A DNA stretch of 64,000 nt, taken from assembly GCA_011389895.1 (NCBI GenBank), contig JAABTN010000002.1:62001-126000 (forward strand). The letters run 5' to 3'. Positions 43,455 through 53,185 of the stretch are shown here, piece by piece. How positions within the stretch are numbered: the stretch's first letter is position 1; every line of letters begins with the position of its first letter. Origin of the DNA: Maritimibacter sp. (GTDB lineage: Bacteria; Pseudomonadota; Alphaproteobacteria; Rhodobacterales; Rhodobacteraceae). Below the pieces are notes generated by a model. It was given only the letters and a program-made list of their open reading frames with translations, was not told where the DNA came from and did no database searches. Both the position numbers and the translations under genes were made by a program.

Positions 43455-43466
43455 GTTAGCGCGAAC
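43455..43466. promoter_or_regulatory. CceR/LacI-like operator B upstream of the second gap gene
   Basis: GTTAGCGCGAAC differs from the dyad GTTAGCGCTAAC by one base. It lies between the divergent gap and DUF808 genes and could affect either. Confidence 0.5.
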
Positions 43467-43581
43467 GATATCGGTAACTGTATGCCGTTGTATATCTCGT
43501 GGCCGACCGAGCGCGACAGGATTCGCGGCTTGCCCCGAGCCACGCAGGCTGTAACCTGCGGCAAAAGCGATTGGAGGCGAT

Positions 43582-44556
43582 ATGAGCGGACTTCTGGCTC
43601 TTCTTGACGATGTGGCAGGGATTGCCAAGGTTGCGGCGGCATCGGTGGATGATGTGGCCGCGCAGGCGTTCAAGGCCGGCTCGAAAGCAGCCGGTGCGGT
43701 GATCGACGATGCGGCGGTGACGCCGAAATACGTGACCGGCTTCGACCCCAGCCGCGAATTGCCGATCGTCGGAAAAATCGCGCTCGGGTCGATCCGCAAC
43801 AAGCTCTTGATCTTGCTGCCCGCCGGGCTGTTGCTTGCCAATTTCGCACCTTGGGCAATTGCGCCGCTTTTGATGCTGGGCGGGGGCTATCTATGTTTCG
43901 AGGGGGCCGAGAAGATCTGGCACGCGCTTTTCCCGCATGACACGGTGATTGATGCGGCAGAGCATGATCCGGGCGATCCGCTTCATCTTGAGGAAGAAAA
44001 GGTGTCCGGGGCGATCAAGACCGATTTCATCCTGTCGGCGGAAATCATGACCATCGCGCTGGCCGCGATGCCCAAGTCCACCGTCTGGATGGAGGCCGCG
44101 ACGCTGGCCTTGGTGGCCATCGGGATCACGGTGGTGGTCTATGGCTCGGTCGCGCTGATCGTGAAGGGCGACGATGTCGGGCTGGCCATGGCCGCGCGCG
44201 GACGGATGGGCCTGACCCGGGCCATCGGGCGCGGGCTGGTCAAGGGGATGCCGTATTTCATGAAGTTCCTGACCATTGTCGGCACCGCCGCCATGCTTTG
44301 GGTCGGGGGCAATATCATCGTGCATGCATTGCATGAAATGGGCTGGGACCCGATCTATGACCTGATTTCAAACAACGCCGACGCGGTCGGGCTCATGGTG
44401 TCTGACGGCTGGCGCGGGATCGTGGAATGGACGGCGGTCGCGGCACAGGACGGGGTGCTGGGTTTTGCCATCGGGCTTGTCCTCATCCCCATCGGCACCC
44501 GCATCATCGGTCCGGCCATTGCCGCCGTGACGGGCAAGAAACCGGCGGCGCACTGA
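43582..44556 (+). CDS. DUF808 (YedI) family inner-membrane protein
   Basis: A 324-residue protein with a family-typical start 'MSGLLALLDDVAGIAKVAAA' and 'DDAAVTPKYVTGFDPSRELP', followed by about five to seven hydrophobic helices. GGAGG precedes the ATG. DUF808 proteins are conserved but uncharacterised. It is divergent from the second gap gene; the intergenic region carries LacI-like operators. Confidence 0.93.
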   Translation: MSGLLALLDDVAGIAKVAAASVDDVAAQAFKAGSKAAGAVIDDAAVTPKYVTGFDPSRELPIVGKIALGSIRNKLLILLPAGLLLANFAPWAIAPLLMLGGGYLCFEGAEKIWHALFPHDTVIDAAEHDPGDPLHLEEEKVSGAIKTDFILSAEIMTIALAAMPKSTVWMEAATLALVAIGITVVVYGSVALIVKGDDVGLAMAARGRMGLTRAIGRGLVKGMPYFMKFLTIVGTAAMLWVGGNIIVHALHEMGWDPIYDLISNNADAVGLMVSDGWRGIVEWTAVAAQDGVLGFAIGLVLIPIGTRIIGPAIAAVTGKKPAAH

Positions 44557-44627
44557 CCCAAGCGGGGCGGGGCGCGTTCCGGCTGGGCGCGGAGCATTCG
44601 CCGGGTCTTGGCAGGCGAACCGCAGCC

Positions 44628-44969
44628 CTAGAGCAACGTGCCGTTCAAACCCATCGTCGCCGCGACCGCCCCGATGATGAAGCCTGCCGGCAGGCTGACC
44701 AGCAGAAAGAGGGATTTAGGTTTCTTGGGCTCTTTCGAGGAGGCGACGCCCGTCTTATCCAGCGCGTTCGGCCCCGTGACCTCGAACAAAAAGAACGTGA
44801 AAACGAACACGAAGCCGAAAGGGATGAAGTAAAAGAGAACCGTCTGCACAAAGGCGGGCTCTTCGAGGCCGACCAATAAAACAATAGTCAGCCCGAGCAA
44901 TGCGCCCGCGATCAGTAATGCAAACCAAATAAGCCAGTCGCCAATCTGCATCTTACGGCGGTCGCTCAT
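44628..44969 (-). CDS. Hypothetical three-helix membrane protein
   Basis: The ATG at 44969 gives 113 residues. A short charged start ('MSDRRKMQIGDW') leads into three hydrophobic segments ('LIWFALLIAGALLGLTIVLL', 'VLFYFIPFGFVFVFTFFLFE', 'SLFLLVSLPAGFIIGAVAAT') with a Lys-rich cytoplasmic loop between the second and third. GAGG lies ten bases upstream. Not recognised; neighbours give no hint. Confidence 0.75.
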   Translation of the reverse strand: MSDRRKMQIGDWLIWFALLIAGALLGLTIVLLVGLEEPAFVQTVLFYFIPFGFVFVFTFFLFEVTGPNALDKTGVASSKEPKKPKSLFLLVSLPAGFIIGAVAATMGLNGTLL

Positions 44970-45149
44970 AGATTGGTGCCTCGCTCCTGCAACGTTTCGC
45001 TTCAAAGAACACCTGTGGTCTGCGCTTGGCAAGTCTTTCGTCCGGTCGCGATCATGGCGCAACGGACCGGGCCGAAGACCCAATTCGGGCCATGCACCCA
45101 CTTGCGCCAGTCGCCTGACCCGGCGCGCGCAGGCTTGGCGCGACGAAAA

Positions 45150-45170
45150 ACGGGGCCCCACGGGCCCCGT
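45150..45170 (-). terminator. Intrinsic terminator of tkt
   Basis: Minus-strand ACGGGGCCC pairs fully with GGGCCCCGT around GTG, followed by a run of Ts (45149-45146). It lies 25 bases past the transketolase stop. Confidence 0.85.
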
Positions 45171-45194
45171 TTGCGGTTTCACATGTCGGATCGG

Positions 45195-47216
45195 TCAGCC
45201 GAGCAGCGTGCGGACCTTTTCAACCACCGCCTCAGGCGTGATGCCGAATTCCTTGTAAAGCGTTGGCGCCGGGGCCGAAGCGCCGAAGCCCTCCATCCCG
45301 ACGAAGCCCGCCTTCTTTTCCTGTCCGCGTTCGCCCAGAAGCCAGCGATCCCAGCCTGCGTCGCGCAGCGCGGCCTCAACAGCGACACGCACCGGGCCCG
45401 GCGGCAGGATCTTGCGCCGGTAGGCGTTGTCTTGCTCTGCGAAGAGCTCCATGCAAGGCATTGAAACCACGCGGGTTCCGATCCCGGCTTCATGCAGGAT
45501 GTTGCGTGCGGCCATGGCGATCTCGACCTCCGACCCGGTGGCCATGAGGATCGCCTGACGCTTGCCCTCGGCCTCGGCCAGCACATAGGCACCTTTCTCG
45601 GACAGGTTGGTGTTGCGATGCTCCTTACGCAGGGTGGGAAGCCCTTGGCGCGACAGGGCCAGAACCGAGGGCGTCTTTTGCGATGTCAGCGCGATTTCCC
45701 AGGCTTCCGCGGTCTCGATCGTGTCGCAGGGGCGGAAGGTGTAGGCGTTGGGCGTGGCACGGCAAATCGCCAGATGTTCGACCGGCTGGTGGGTCGGGCC
45801 ATCTTCGCCCAGCCCGATGGAATCATGGGTCATCACGTAGGTGACCGGAATGCCCATCAGGCTCGACAGCCGCATTGCGCCGCGCGCGTAGTCCACGAAG
45901 GCCATGAAGGTGCCGCCGTAGGGCCGGATGCCGCCATGCAACACCATGCCGTTCATGATCGCCGCCATGCCGTGTTCGCGGATGCCGTAATGCACGTAGC
46001 GCCCCTTGCGGGACTTCACGTCGAAGATGCCGAGATCGGCGGTGAGCGTGTTGTTCGACCCTGTGAGATCGGCGGAACCGCCGATGTTTTCCGGCATGAT
46101 CGGGTTCACCACCTCGAGCACCATTTCCGAGGATTTGCGGGTGGCGACCTTCGGCGCTTCTTCGGAAATCTGTTTCTTGAGCGCCTTGATCCGGGCCGAG
46201 AGCTTTTTCGGCGGGGTGCGTGAAAAGACCCGGTCGAGCTCTTTCTGGCGCTGCTCGGACAGCTCGGCTACGCGGCCTTCCCATGCCTTGCGGTCTTCTG
46301 CCCCGCGCGCCCCAATGGCCGCCCACTGATCGCGGATTTCGCCCGGGATGGTGAAGGCCGGGTGGGGCCATCCATAAAGCTCGCGCAGCTTGACGATTTC
46401 GTTTTCCCCGAGCGGCGCGCCATGCGCCTTGGCGGTGTCCTGTTTGCCGGACCCGAAACCTATATGCGTCTTGCAGTCGATCATGGTCGGCTTCTTGGAT
46501 TTCTTCGCCTCGCTCAGCACCCGGTCGATGTCGTTGGGGTCGTGACCGTCACAGGCCAGAACCTGCCAGCCCGCAGCCTGAAAGCGCTTTCGCTGGTCGG
46601 TGATGTCGGACATCGACACTTCGCCGTCGATCGAGATGTTGTTGTTGTCCCACAGCACAATAAGCTTTGAAAGTTTCTGCTTGCCGGCGAACCCGATGGC
46701 CTCGTGGCTGATCCCCTCCATGAGACAACCGTCGCCGGCGATCACGTAGGTGTAATGGTCCTGCACCTTCTTGCCAAAGCGCGCGCGCAGCATTTCTTCG
46801 GCGGTGGCCATGCCCACGGCGGTGGTGAGGCCCTGGCCCAGCGGACCCGTGGTCGTCTCGATCCCCTGGGCGTGCCCGTATTCCGGGTGTCCGGCGGTCT
46901 TGGACCCCCATTGGCGGAACGACTGGATCTGGTCGATCGTCATGTCCTCGTAGCCGGTCAGGTGCAAAAGCGCGTAGAGCAGCATCGACCCGTGGCCTGC
47001 CGACAGCACGAACCGGTCACGGTCCGGCCAATTCGGGCGCGCGGCGTCGAATTTCAGGTGGTTCTCGAAAAGCACGGTGGCGACATCGGCCATCCCCATG
47101 GGCATGCCGGGGTGGCCCGAGTTGGCGGTCTGCACGGCGTCGACCGCCAGCATGCGGATGGCGGCGGCGCGCATCCAGTGATCGGGGTGTTTTTCGCGAA
47201 GGGCGGGAATGTCCAC
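45195..47216 (-). CDS. tkt: Transketolase
   Basis: A TPP enzyme of the pentose phosphate and Calvin pathways, 673 residues from the GTG at 47216. That start has AAGGA eight bases upstream and begins '[20 protein letters not shown]', as in other transketolases; the frame upstream is non-coding. TPP-binding '[20 protein letters not shown]' and the central '[19 protein letters not shown]' and '[20 protein letters not shown]' motifs are intact. It is divergent from the zauP-zapA pair. Confidence 0.96.
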   Translation of the reverse strand: MDIPALREKHPDHWMRAAAIRMLAVDAVQTANSGHPGMPMGMADVATVLFENHLKFDAARPNWPDRDRFVLSAGHGSMLLYALLHLTGYEDMTIDQIQSFRQWGSKTAGHPEYGHAQGIETTTGPLGQGLTTAVGMATAEEMLRARFGKKVQDHYTYVIAGDGCLMEGISHEAIGFAGKQKLSKLIVLWDNNNISIDGEVSMSDITDQRKRFQAAGWQVLACDGHDPNDIDRVLSEAKKSKKPTMIDCKTHIGFGSGKQDTAKAHGAPLGENEIVKLRELYGWPHPAFTIPGEIRDQWAAIGARGAEDRKAWEGRVAELSEQRQKELDRVFSRTPPKKLSARIKALKKQISEEAPKVATRKSSEMVLEVVNPIMPENIGGSADLTGSNNTLTADLGIFDVKSRKGRYVHYGIREHGMAAIMNGMVLHGGIRPYGGTFMAFVDYARGAMRLSSLMGIPVTYVMTHDSIGLGEDGPTHQPVEHLAICRATPNAYTFRPCDTIETAEAWEIALTSQKTPSVLALSRQGLPTLRKEHRNTNLSEKGAYVLAEAEGKRQAILMATGSEVEIAMAARNILHEAGIGTRVVSMPCMELFAEQDNAYRRKILPPGPVRVAVEAALRDAGWDRWLLGERGQEKKAGFVGMEGFGASAPAPTLYKEFGITPEAVVEKVRTLLG

Positions 47217-47447
47217 GGGGGCAATCCTTTTTGTAATGATGGCAATGGTTGCGCTGTGCGGTCGGTTTAACAGCCATCCGGGCAAGATCAAGCGCGTCGT
47301 CCAAGTGGTTGAGGCAAAAGGGGCGCAATCGGCAAAATCATGAGATAGACTTGGCGCCAGGGCCATGTTGCATGCGATTCGCAGCCGGGTTTCGGGCCGG
47401 GTCGTTGTGCGGCACATGCCCTCAAGGAAGAAAAGGACAGGCGAAGC

Positions 47448-47951
47448 ATGAGCGATATTTCAGAGCTTCAATCCCGCCTCGCAGCCGCACTGGACCGGAT
47501 CGGGACCGGGGTCGAGCACTTGGAGCGGGTCGATGAGCAGCCACAGGACAGCGCGGCGGATGCCGACGCCCTGCGCGCCCAGCTTGATGAAGAACGCACG
47601 GCCAACGCCCAGTTGGAAGAGCGGGTGCGCACCATCAAGGAAACCCAGGACGGCACGGTCGAACGGTTGACGGTCGAGGTCGAGCGCCTCTCGGCGCTTT
47701 TGTCGACGCAAGAGGAAACGGCGGCTCGTCTGGCGCGCACGAACGAGGAATTGCGCGCCAACAATGCCGAGTTGCGCCGCGCGATCGAAGCCGGGGTGGC
47801 GGAGCCGCATCTTGTCAACAAGGCGATGATGGCCGAATTGGAGGCGCTGCGCGTCGCGCAGGGGGCCGACCGGGCCGAGGTCGAGGCGGTGTTGGGCGAA
47901 TTGCACGCGATGATCGAAACCAGCCAAGGCAAGGAGGCCGAAGATGCCTGA
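47448..47951 (+). CDS. zauP: Coiled-coil partner of ZapA (ZauP-like)
   Basis: A 167-residue, Glu/Arg/Ala-rich protein predicted to form a long coiled coil from about residue 10 to the end ('[20 protein letters not shown]', '[16 protein letters not shown]'). No other domain. It overlaps the zapA start by eight bases. In Caulobacter crescentus the coiled-coil protein ZauP is encoded directly upstream of zapA and binds ZapA to focus the Z-ring. The assignment rests on position and coiled-coil character. Confidence 0.75.
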   Translation: MSDISELQSRLAAALDRIGTGVEHLERVDEQPQDSAADADALRAQLDEERTANAQLEERVRTIKETQDGTVERLTVEVERLSALLSTQEETAARLARTNEELRANNAELRRAIEAGVAEPHLVNKAMMAELEALRVAQGADRAEVEAVLGELHAMIETSQGKEAEDA

Positions 47952-48309
47952 CGTGAAAATCTCGATCGGGGGACGTGACTTCGAAGTGGCCTGTGCCGAG
48001 GGCGAGGAGCATTACCTGAAATCGGCGGCGGCGATGCTGGATGCCGAAGCCCAGACCATGCTGACCCAGATCCGCCACCTGACGGAAAGCCGCATGTTGC
48101 TGATGTCGGGGTTGTTGCTGGCGGACAAGACCGCCGGTCTTGACGACAGCCTCAAGCTTGCGGAACGCAAGATCGCCGCGCTTGAAACCGAACTGGCCGA
48201 GGCGCGTGCAGCGGCAGGCGGGGTGCCTGCATCGGTGAGTGACACGATGTCGGAACTGGCCGCCCGCGCCGAAGCGATTGCGGATCAAGTCGACCGAAAG
48301 CAGGGGTGA
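47944..48309 (+). CDS. zapA: Cell division protein ZapA
   Basis: A 121-residue FtsZ-associated protein. The N-terminal globular head has the family pattern 'VKISIGGRDFEVACAEGEEHY' and 'AAMLDAEAQTM', and the rest is a coiled coil ('LAERKIAALETELAEARAAA'-like). It overlaps the upstream coiled-coil gene, so the two proteins are likely made together and act at the division ring. Confidence 0.92.
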   Translation: MPDVKISIGGRDFEVACAEGEEHYLKSAAAMLDAEAQTMLTQIRHLTESRMLLMSGLLLADKTAGLDDSLKLAERKIAALETELAEARAAAGGVPASVSDTMSELAARAEAIADQVDRKQG

Positions 48310-48351
48310 GACGCCAAAGGCGCGGCCCCCCTTGGATCGGTCGGGGACCCG

Positions 48352-48711
48352 TCAGCCGTTCGCTTCGCGAATTTTCTCGGCCGCATCCTTGGAATAGGTG
48401 ATCCCATTGGTCTCGAACAGCTGGTCGAGCTCACCCGACAAGGTCATCTCGGTGATGATGTCGCAGCCCCCGACGAATTCGCCCTTCACGTAAAGCTGCG
48501 GGATCGTCGGCCAATCCGAGTAATCCTTGATGCCTTGGCGAATGGTTTCGTCGGCCAAGACGTTCACGTCCTGAAACTCGACTCCCATGAAGTTGAGAAC
48601 ACCGGCCACGCGGGAGGAGAACCCGCATTGCGGCATTTCCTTCGTGCCCTTCATGTAGAGCACGACATCGTTGTCGGTGACGGTTGTCTTGATGGTATTT
48701 TCAGCGGTCAT
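48352..48711 (-). CDS. grxD: Monothiol glutaredoxin (Grx4 type)
   Basis: A 119-residue monothiol glutaredoxin with active site CGFS ('MPQCGFSSRVAGVL') and the glutathione-binding 'WPTIPQLYVKGEFVGGCDII'. Such proteins bind a [2Fe-2S] cluster with glutathione and deliver it or signal iron status. It is 19 bases after the bolA gene, its known physical partner. Confidence 0.96.
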   Translation of the reverse strand: MTAENTIKTTVTDNDVVLYMKGTKEMPQCGFSSRVAGVLNFMGVEFQDVNVLADETIRQGIKDYSDWPTIPQLYVKGEFVGGCDIITEMTLSGELDQLFETNGITYSKDAAEKIREANG

Positions 48712-48730
48712 GATCTGGTCCTGTTCACGT

Positions 48731-48973
48731 TCATTCCGGGGCTTTCGTGGTCAGCGCAAGCGCGTGGAGATCGCCGTTCGGCCCGTCCATCTTGCCCTTG
48801 AGCGCGGCGTAGACGGCGCGCTGTTGCTGGACGCGGTTCATACCCGAGAAACGTGCGTCGATCACCTCGGCCGCCCAATGGTTGCCGTCTCCGGCAAGGT
48901 CGGTGATGGTGATCTTTGCGTCCGGAAACTCCGCGCGGATCAGCGCCTCGATCTCCGTTCCTGCCATGGCCAT
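48731..48973 (-). CDS. bolA: BolA family protein
   Basis: An 80-residue BolA-fold protein. Family features are 'IRAEFPDAKITITDLAGDGN' and the C-terminal 'RVQQQRAVYAALKGKM' with 'HALALTT'. The loop His of 'GDGNHWAAEV' could be a cluster ligand. BolA and CGFS glutaredoxins form iron-sulfur heterodimers, and the two genes are adjacent here in the order bolA-grxD. Confidence 0.95.
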   Translation of the reverse strand: MAMAGTEIEALIRAEFPDAKITITDLAGDGNHWAAEVIDARFSGMNRVQQQRAVYAALKGKMDGPNGDLHALALTTKAPE

Positions 48974-49042
48974 GAAGCTGTATCTCCCCTGTGTCTTCCC
49001 CCAGATGTAGAGGCACGTCGGGCGCGCCGCAAGTGGTCGCGG

Positions 49043-49552
49043 CTACACGAATTCGCGCAGACGGGGCAGAAAGGCCGCCAATCGGCGCGGGGCATCTGAT
49101 TGCGCGAAGGCGGCAAGGCTTTCTTCGGTCCAATCGGCCTCCGGCGCATAGAGGGCCAACAAAGCCTCGCGCTCGGCCTCGTAGCTATCGGGCAGGTCCA
49201 GACGTTCGCTGACCGTCAAAAGCTCGATCCCGTCATGGATGCGCCGCATGGTCGAGAAGGCCTCGATCATGGGGCCGGTGATGGCGGGGTTTTCACGCCA
49301 GGTCTGGCCACCGAACACCTCCTGTGTGACGCGCTGACCGGCCCCGTGGCATTCGTAAAGGACGCACCCGCGAAACCCTTCGGCTTCGAGGTGCCCGTAA
49401 TGTTGGCATCCCAGCTCAGAATCGAGGTTGGGGCAGGGCAGCCCGGCGGGCTTGTCCATGGCGAAGTCTTCGCCTTCGTCAAACGCCAGAGCGATGCAAC
49501 ACAGGGCTGCGCAATTGGCGCAATCGGAGGTCATGTCGGGAATGCGGGTCAT
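49043..49552 (-). CDS. Cysteine-cluster (YkgJ-like) protein
   Basis: The frame gives 169 residues from the ATG at 49552. The N-terminal third is cysteine-rich ('SDCANCAALCCIALAFDEGE', 'CPNLDSELGCQHYGHLEAEG', 'GCVLYECHGAG'), as in YkgJ-type putative Zn/Fe-binding proteins. The remainder is helical and acidic without known motif. The start is uncertain: in-frame ATGs also lie at 49573 and 49534 and none has a good ribosome site; the longest frame would overlap purL. Function unknown. Confidence 0.72.
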   Translation of the reverse strand: MTRIPDMTSDCANCAALCCIALAFDEGEDFAMDKPAGLPCPNLDSELGCQHYGHLEAEGFRGCVLYECHGAGQRVTQEVFGGQTWRENPAITGPMIEAFSTMRRIHDGIELLTVSERLDLPDSYEAEREALLALYAPEADWTEESLAAFAQSDAPRRLAAFLPRLREFV

Positions 49553-49631
49553 GCGGCAGATGTGGCGCGCCATGCCTTTGGACGCAAGGGGAAACCGGGC
49601 ATCCAGGCGGCGGCGCGTCCGCGCGATATGC

Positions 49632-51797
49632 TTAGGTCGCCTTCTCGGCAAAGCTCGTGCGGAACACGGTGGCAAGATCGGCAAGCGGGGTCTCAGAGCT
49701 TCCGTATTTCACCGAGTCGCCGGTGAATTTACCCACAGCCTCAACATGCACACGCGCGCGCCCGGCTTCAATCATGAGCGCTTCGGCCTGATCGAAATTG
49801 CAAGCGATCAGGTAGCGCCCCTGATCTTCGCCGAACAAGACCCCGGTCTCGTCGTTGTCAAGCTGAACTCCGACACCGGCCGCTTCCGCCAGCTCGAAGG
49901 CGGCAAGTGCCAGACCGCCATCGGAGAGGTCGGTGCAGGCCCGGATCATTTCGCGGTTGGCCCGGATGAAGTCGCCGTTCTTTTTCTCGACCGCAAGGTC
50001 GACATGGGGCGCGTCGCCGTCTTCGCGGTTGAATACCTCGGCCAAGAGGGCGGATTGGCCGAGATGGCCGCCGGTCTCCCCCACCACGAGGGCCACATGG
50101 CCGTCGCGCACCTCGCCCCCGATCAGGTCGGTTTCGAGGTTTTTCAAAAGCCCGATTGCCCCGATGGTGGGTGTGGGCAAGATCGCCTCGCCATCGGTCT
50201 CATTGTAAAGCGACACGTTGCCGGAGACGATGGGCATGTCGAGATAGGCGACGGCTTCGCCGATGCCCTTCAATGCGCCGACGAACTGCCCCATGATCTC
50301 GGGCTTTTCCGGGTTGCCGAAATTCAGGTTGTCGGTGGTGGCCAGCGGGGTGGCGCCCACGGCGGTGAGGTTGCGGTAGGCTTCGGCCACCGCCTGTCGC
50401 CCGCCTTCAACGGGGTTTGCGCGCACGTAGCGCGGGGTCACGTCCGAGGTGAAGGCAATGGCCTTCTCGGTGCCATGCACCCGCACGATGCCGGCCCCAA
50501 GCCCGGGGCGGCGCACGGTATCGGCCATGACCATGTGATCGTATTGCTCGTAAACCCATTGCTTGGCAGCATAATTGGGTGTCGAGATCAGCGCGCGCAA
50601 CCCGTCGATCGGGTCAATCGCGGGCACGTCGTCAAGCGGCGCGGCAGGTGCTGTTTCCTCCCAGGGCCGGTCGTATTCGGGGGCATTTCCCGACAGGGCG
50701 CGCAGCGGCAGGTCCGCCATGCAGGTGCCGCCATGCAGGATCAGGAACCGGTCTTCGGCGATGGTTTCACCGACGATGGCGAAATCGAGATCCCATTTCT
50801 CGAACACCGCGCGGGCCTCGGCCTCCTTGTCCGGGTTGAGGACCATGAGCATGCGTTCCTGGCTCTCCGAGAGCATCATCTCGTAGGCGGTCATGTTCTC
50901 TTCGCGCTGGGGCACGGTGTCGAGGTTGAGCTTGATGCCCAATTCGCCCTTGTCGCCCATCTCAACGGCGGAACAGGTCAGGCCCGCCGCCCCCATATCC
51001 TGGATCGAGATCACCGCGCCGGTCGCCATGAGTTCAAGCGTTGCTTCCATCAGCCGCTTTTCGGTGAACGGGTCACCCACCTGCACGGTGGGGCGCTTTT
51101 CCTCGATGGTATCGTCGAACTCGGCGCTTGCCATGGTCGCCCCGCCGACACCGTCGCGCCCGGTCTTGGCCCCGAGATAAACCACCGGCATGCCGACGCC
51201 GGAGGCAGCGGAATAGAAGATTTTATCGCTGTCGATCAGCCCGGCGGCAAAGGCGTTCACAAGGCAATTGCCGTTGTAGGCCGCGTGAAAGCGCACCTCG
51301 CCCCCCACCGTGGGCACGCCGAAGCAATTGCCATAGCCGCCGATGCCCTCGACCACGCCGTGCACGAGCCGCTTGGTCCGGGGATGATCGAGCGCGCCGA
51401 AGGACAGCGAATTCATCGCCGCGATGGGGCGTGCGCCCATGGTGAAGACATCGCGCAGGATGCCGCCCATGCCGGTTGCCGCGCCTTGGTAGGGTTCGAT
51501 GTAGGAGGGGTGGTTGTGGCTCTCCATCTTGAACACGATCGCCTGTCCATCCCCGATGTCGACGATGCCCGCGTTCTCGCCGGGTCCGCAGATAACCTGT
51601 GGGCCGTCGGTTGGCAGGGTGCGCAACCATTTCTTGGAGGACTTGTAGGAACAATGTTCGTTCCACATTGCCGAGAAGATGCCCAACTCGGTGAAATTGG
51701 GCGCGCGGTTCAGGATACGCAGGATCTCGCTATATTCTTCCGGATTAAGTCCGTGGGCGTCGATGATCTCGTCGGTGATCTCGGGCTCTTTCGTCAC
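49632..51797 (-). CDS. purL: Phosphoribosylformylglycinamidine synthase subunit PurL
   Basis: The ATP-dependent synthetase subunit of the PurLQS enzyme in purine synthesis, 721 residues, the small-type PurL without a glutaminase domain. It begins with GTG after GAGGGGG. Hallmarks are '[15 protein letters not shown]', '[20 protein letters not shown]', '[17 protein letters not shown]' and '[15 protein letters not shown]'. purQ and purS are not in the window. A candidate small RNA lies between this gene and the next upstream gene. Confidence 0.97.
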   Translation of the reverse strand: MTKEPEITDEIIDAHGLNPEEYSEILRILNRAPNFTELGIFSAMWNEHCSYKSSKKWLRTLPTDGPQVICGPGENAGIVDIGDGQAIVFKMESHNHPSYIEPYQGAATGMGGILRDVFTMGARPIAAMNSLSFGALDHPRTKRLVHGVVEGIGGYGNCFGVPTVGGEVRFHAAYNGNCLVNAFAAGLIDSDKIFYSAASGVGMPVVYLGAKTGRDGVGGATMASAEFDDTIEEKRPTVQVGDPFTEKRLMEATLELMATGAVISIQDMGAAGLTCSAVEMGDKGELGIKLNLDTVPQREENMTAYEMMLSESQERMLMVLNPDKEAEARAVFEKWDLDFAIVGETIAEDRFLILHGGTCMADLPLRALSGNAPEYDRPWEETAPAAPLDDVPAIDPIDGLRALISTPNYAAKQWVYEQYDHMVMADTVRRPGLGAGIVRVHGTEKAIAFTSDVTPRYVRANPVEGGRQAVAEAYRNLTAVGATPLATTDNLNFGNPEKPEIMGQFVGALKGIGEAVAYLDMPIVSGNVSLYNETDGEAILPTPTIGAIGLLKNLETDLIGGEVRDGHVALVVGETGGHLGQSALLAEVFNREDGDAPHVDLAVEKKNGDFIRANREMIRACTDLSDGGLALAAFELAEAAGVGVQLDNDETGVLFGEDQGRYLIACNFDQAEALMIEAGRARVHVEAVGKFTGDSVKYGSSETPLADLATVFRTSFAEKAT

Positions 51798-51892
51798 GGT
51801 CCATCCCCCTCGCAGCTTGCAATGCCAGCCTCATAAGCGATCAGCGGTATGGGGGGAAGAGGATGTGCTGGCAGTCCGCGCAAAAAAAACGG

Positions 51893-51996
51893 ACAAAAAA
51901 AAGACCGGGCACGTGGCCCGGCCTGAGTCCAACAGGGAGGTGAAGACGGTCAGTGACCGGCTTCGATGATGCAAATATGGGCGATGCGATGACGGC
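51893..51996 (-). ncRNA. Candidate small RNA with its own promoter (about 100 nt)
   Basis: On the minus strand a good promoter (52031-52003) is followed by roughly 100 bases ending in an intrinsic terminator. The RNA would have a hairpin CGGTC-ACT-GACCG (51959-51947), an unpaired linker with ACCTCCC (51941-51935), then the terminator hairpin (51921-51905). The CCUCCC could pair with ribosome-binding sites, as proposed for CCUCCUCCC-bearing RNAs of Rhodobacter. No start codon with ribosome site lies inside. The 5' end is estimated from the -10 box. Confidence 0.6.
51905..51921 (-). terminator. Intrinsic terminator of the candidate small RNA
   Basis: CCGGGC-CACGT-GCCCGG on the minus strand, followed by TC and a run of eight Ts, then a second eight-T tract farther on (51889-51882). 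Confidence 0.85.
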
Positions 51997-52002
51997 GCAA
52001 GC

Positions 52003-52031
52003 ACTCTATGTGCATGCCTGATATGTGTGAA
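52003..52031 (-). promoter_or_regulatory. Sigma-70-like promoter of the candidate small RNA
   Basis: On the minus strand TTCACA (52031-52026, five of six matches to TTGACA) is spaced by 17 bases from TAGAGT (52008-52003, four of six matches to TATAAT). Confidence 0.55.
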
Positions 52032-52125
52032 GCGCATGGCTGGGCGGGGCCTTTGCATGGCTGGCCCGGATCGGGCCATCTTGGGCGCCTTGGTCAGAGC
52101 CTTTGCACGGAGAGTGGCCCGCCCG

Positions 52126-53031
52126 TCACTCGATGCCGATGGCCACGGCCTGTTTGCGGTGCTCCATGATTTCCTCGGTCACGAAATCGCGGAAAGCCGC
52201 GATGCGTTTGGAGGCCCGCAATTCCTCGGGATAGGCGAGGAAAACCGGGATTTCCCGGCTTTGCTCGCCGGGCAACACGCGTTCGATGTCCGGGAAATCC
52301 TGCAGGATATAGTCCGGCAGAACACCGATCCCGAGACCGTTCAGCACCGCTTGCAAGACCCCGAAATAGTTGTTCACTGTCAAAAGCGTTTCGATGTTGT
52401 GGGTCAGGATTTCCTGAGTGAAGGTCGAGCCCGCGCTCACCTGCGCCGAATTGACGTTCTGGCAGATGATGCGGTGTTTCGACAGGTCCTCCATCGATTG
52501 CGGTCGACCGTGTTCGTCAAGGTAGCCCGGGCTGGCATAAAGGCGCATGTTCACGGTCATAAGCTTTCGGCGGATGAGGTCGGCCTGCGAGGGTTCCTTC
52601 AACCGGATGGCCACGTCCGCTTCGCGCATCGGCAGGTCGAGAACACGCTCTTCCAGCATCAGGTCGATCTTCAGCTCGGGGTGCTTCTCATAAAGCTTGG
52701 GAAGCCGTGGCGCGAGCCAAAGCGAGCCGAAGCCGGTCGTCGTGGTGACCCGCAGTTCGCCGAACACCTCTTCCTTGGAGTCGCGAATGCGCGCCACTGC
52801 CGCGTCAAGCCGCTGAACCATCGCGCGGGTGGCATCAAACAAAAGCTCGCCCTGTTCGGTGAGAATCAGGCCCCGTGCGTGTCGGTGGAAAAGCGTGGCG
52901 TTCAGGGTCTCTTCCAGCCCGCGAATCTGTCGCGACACCGCGGATTGGCTCAGGTTGAGCGCCTCACCCGCATGGGTCAGGCTGCCCGCATCCGCGACCC
53001 CATGGAAGATTCTGAGCTTATCCCAATCCAT
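52126..53031 (-). CDS. LysR family transcriptional regulator (next to indolepyruvate oxidoreductase)
   Basis: The ATG at 53031 gives 301 residues. The winged helix (about 1-65) reads 'MDWDKLRIFHGVADAGSLTH' and 'LNLSQSAVSRQIRGLEETLN', followed by a standard effector-binding domain. The longer open frame upstream lies in the AT-richer promoter region. It is divergent from the indolepyruvate oxidoreductase gene across 154 bp, so control of that gene is likely but unproven. The N-terminus closely resembles the CbbR/CysB-like 'housekeeping' LysR group rather than the mmsA-linked one. Confidence 0.92.
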   Translation of the reverse strand: MDWDKLRIFHGVADAGSLTHAGEALNLSQSAVSRQIRGLEETLNATLFHRHARGLILTEQGELLFDATRAMVQRLDAAVARIRDSKEEVFGELRVTTTTGFGSLWLAPRLPKLYEKHPELKIDLMLEERVLDLPMREADVAIRLKEPSQADLIRRKLMTVNMRLYASPGYLDEHGRPQSMEDLSKHRIICQNVNSAQVSAGSTFTQEILTHNIETLLTVNNYFGVLQAVLNGLGIGVLPDYILQDFPDIERVLPGEQSREIPVFLAYPEELRASKRIAAFRDFVTEEIMEHRKQAVAIGIE

Positions 53032-53185
53032 GGCGTAATTATCTACCTGATCCCACCCGTATTTCGAAATGGTCTTTTCAGAAGTTTTCTTGAATTGCCA
53101 GCTTTCTACCAAGGTTTTTTAAATTTGTCTTGGGGGCGGCCATCGCCTAGCCTGATTATGCTTAATCCATGACCGGAGGCGCGTG

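Larger units (their letters stand above)
51798..52125. other. Gene-free stretch between purL and lysR
   Basis: No coding ORF is seen. The stretch contains a promoter, an RNA-like structure and an intrinsic terminator with two T tracts, all on the minus strand, listed separately. The remaining 95 bases next to the LysR stop show nothing recognisable. Confidence 0.75.

Noticed and set aside
49428-51836. 802-codon open frame antisense to purL
   Set aside because: It mirrors purL, a certain gene. High GC at third positions keeps antisense frames open in this genome; the product is His/Gly/Arg-rich without domains.
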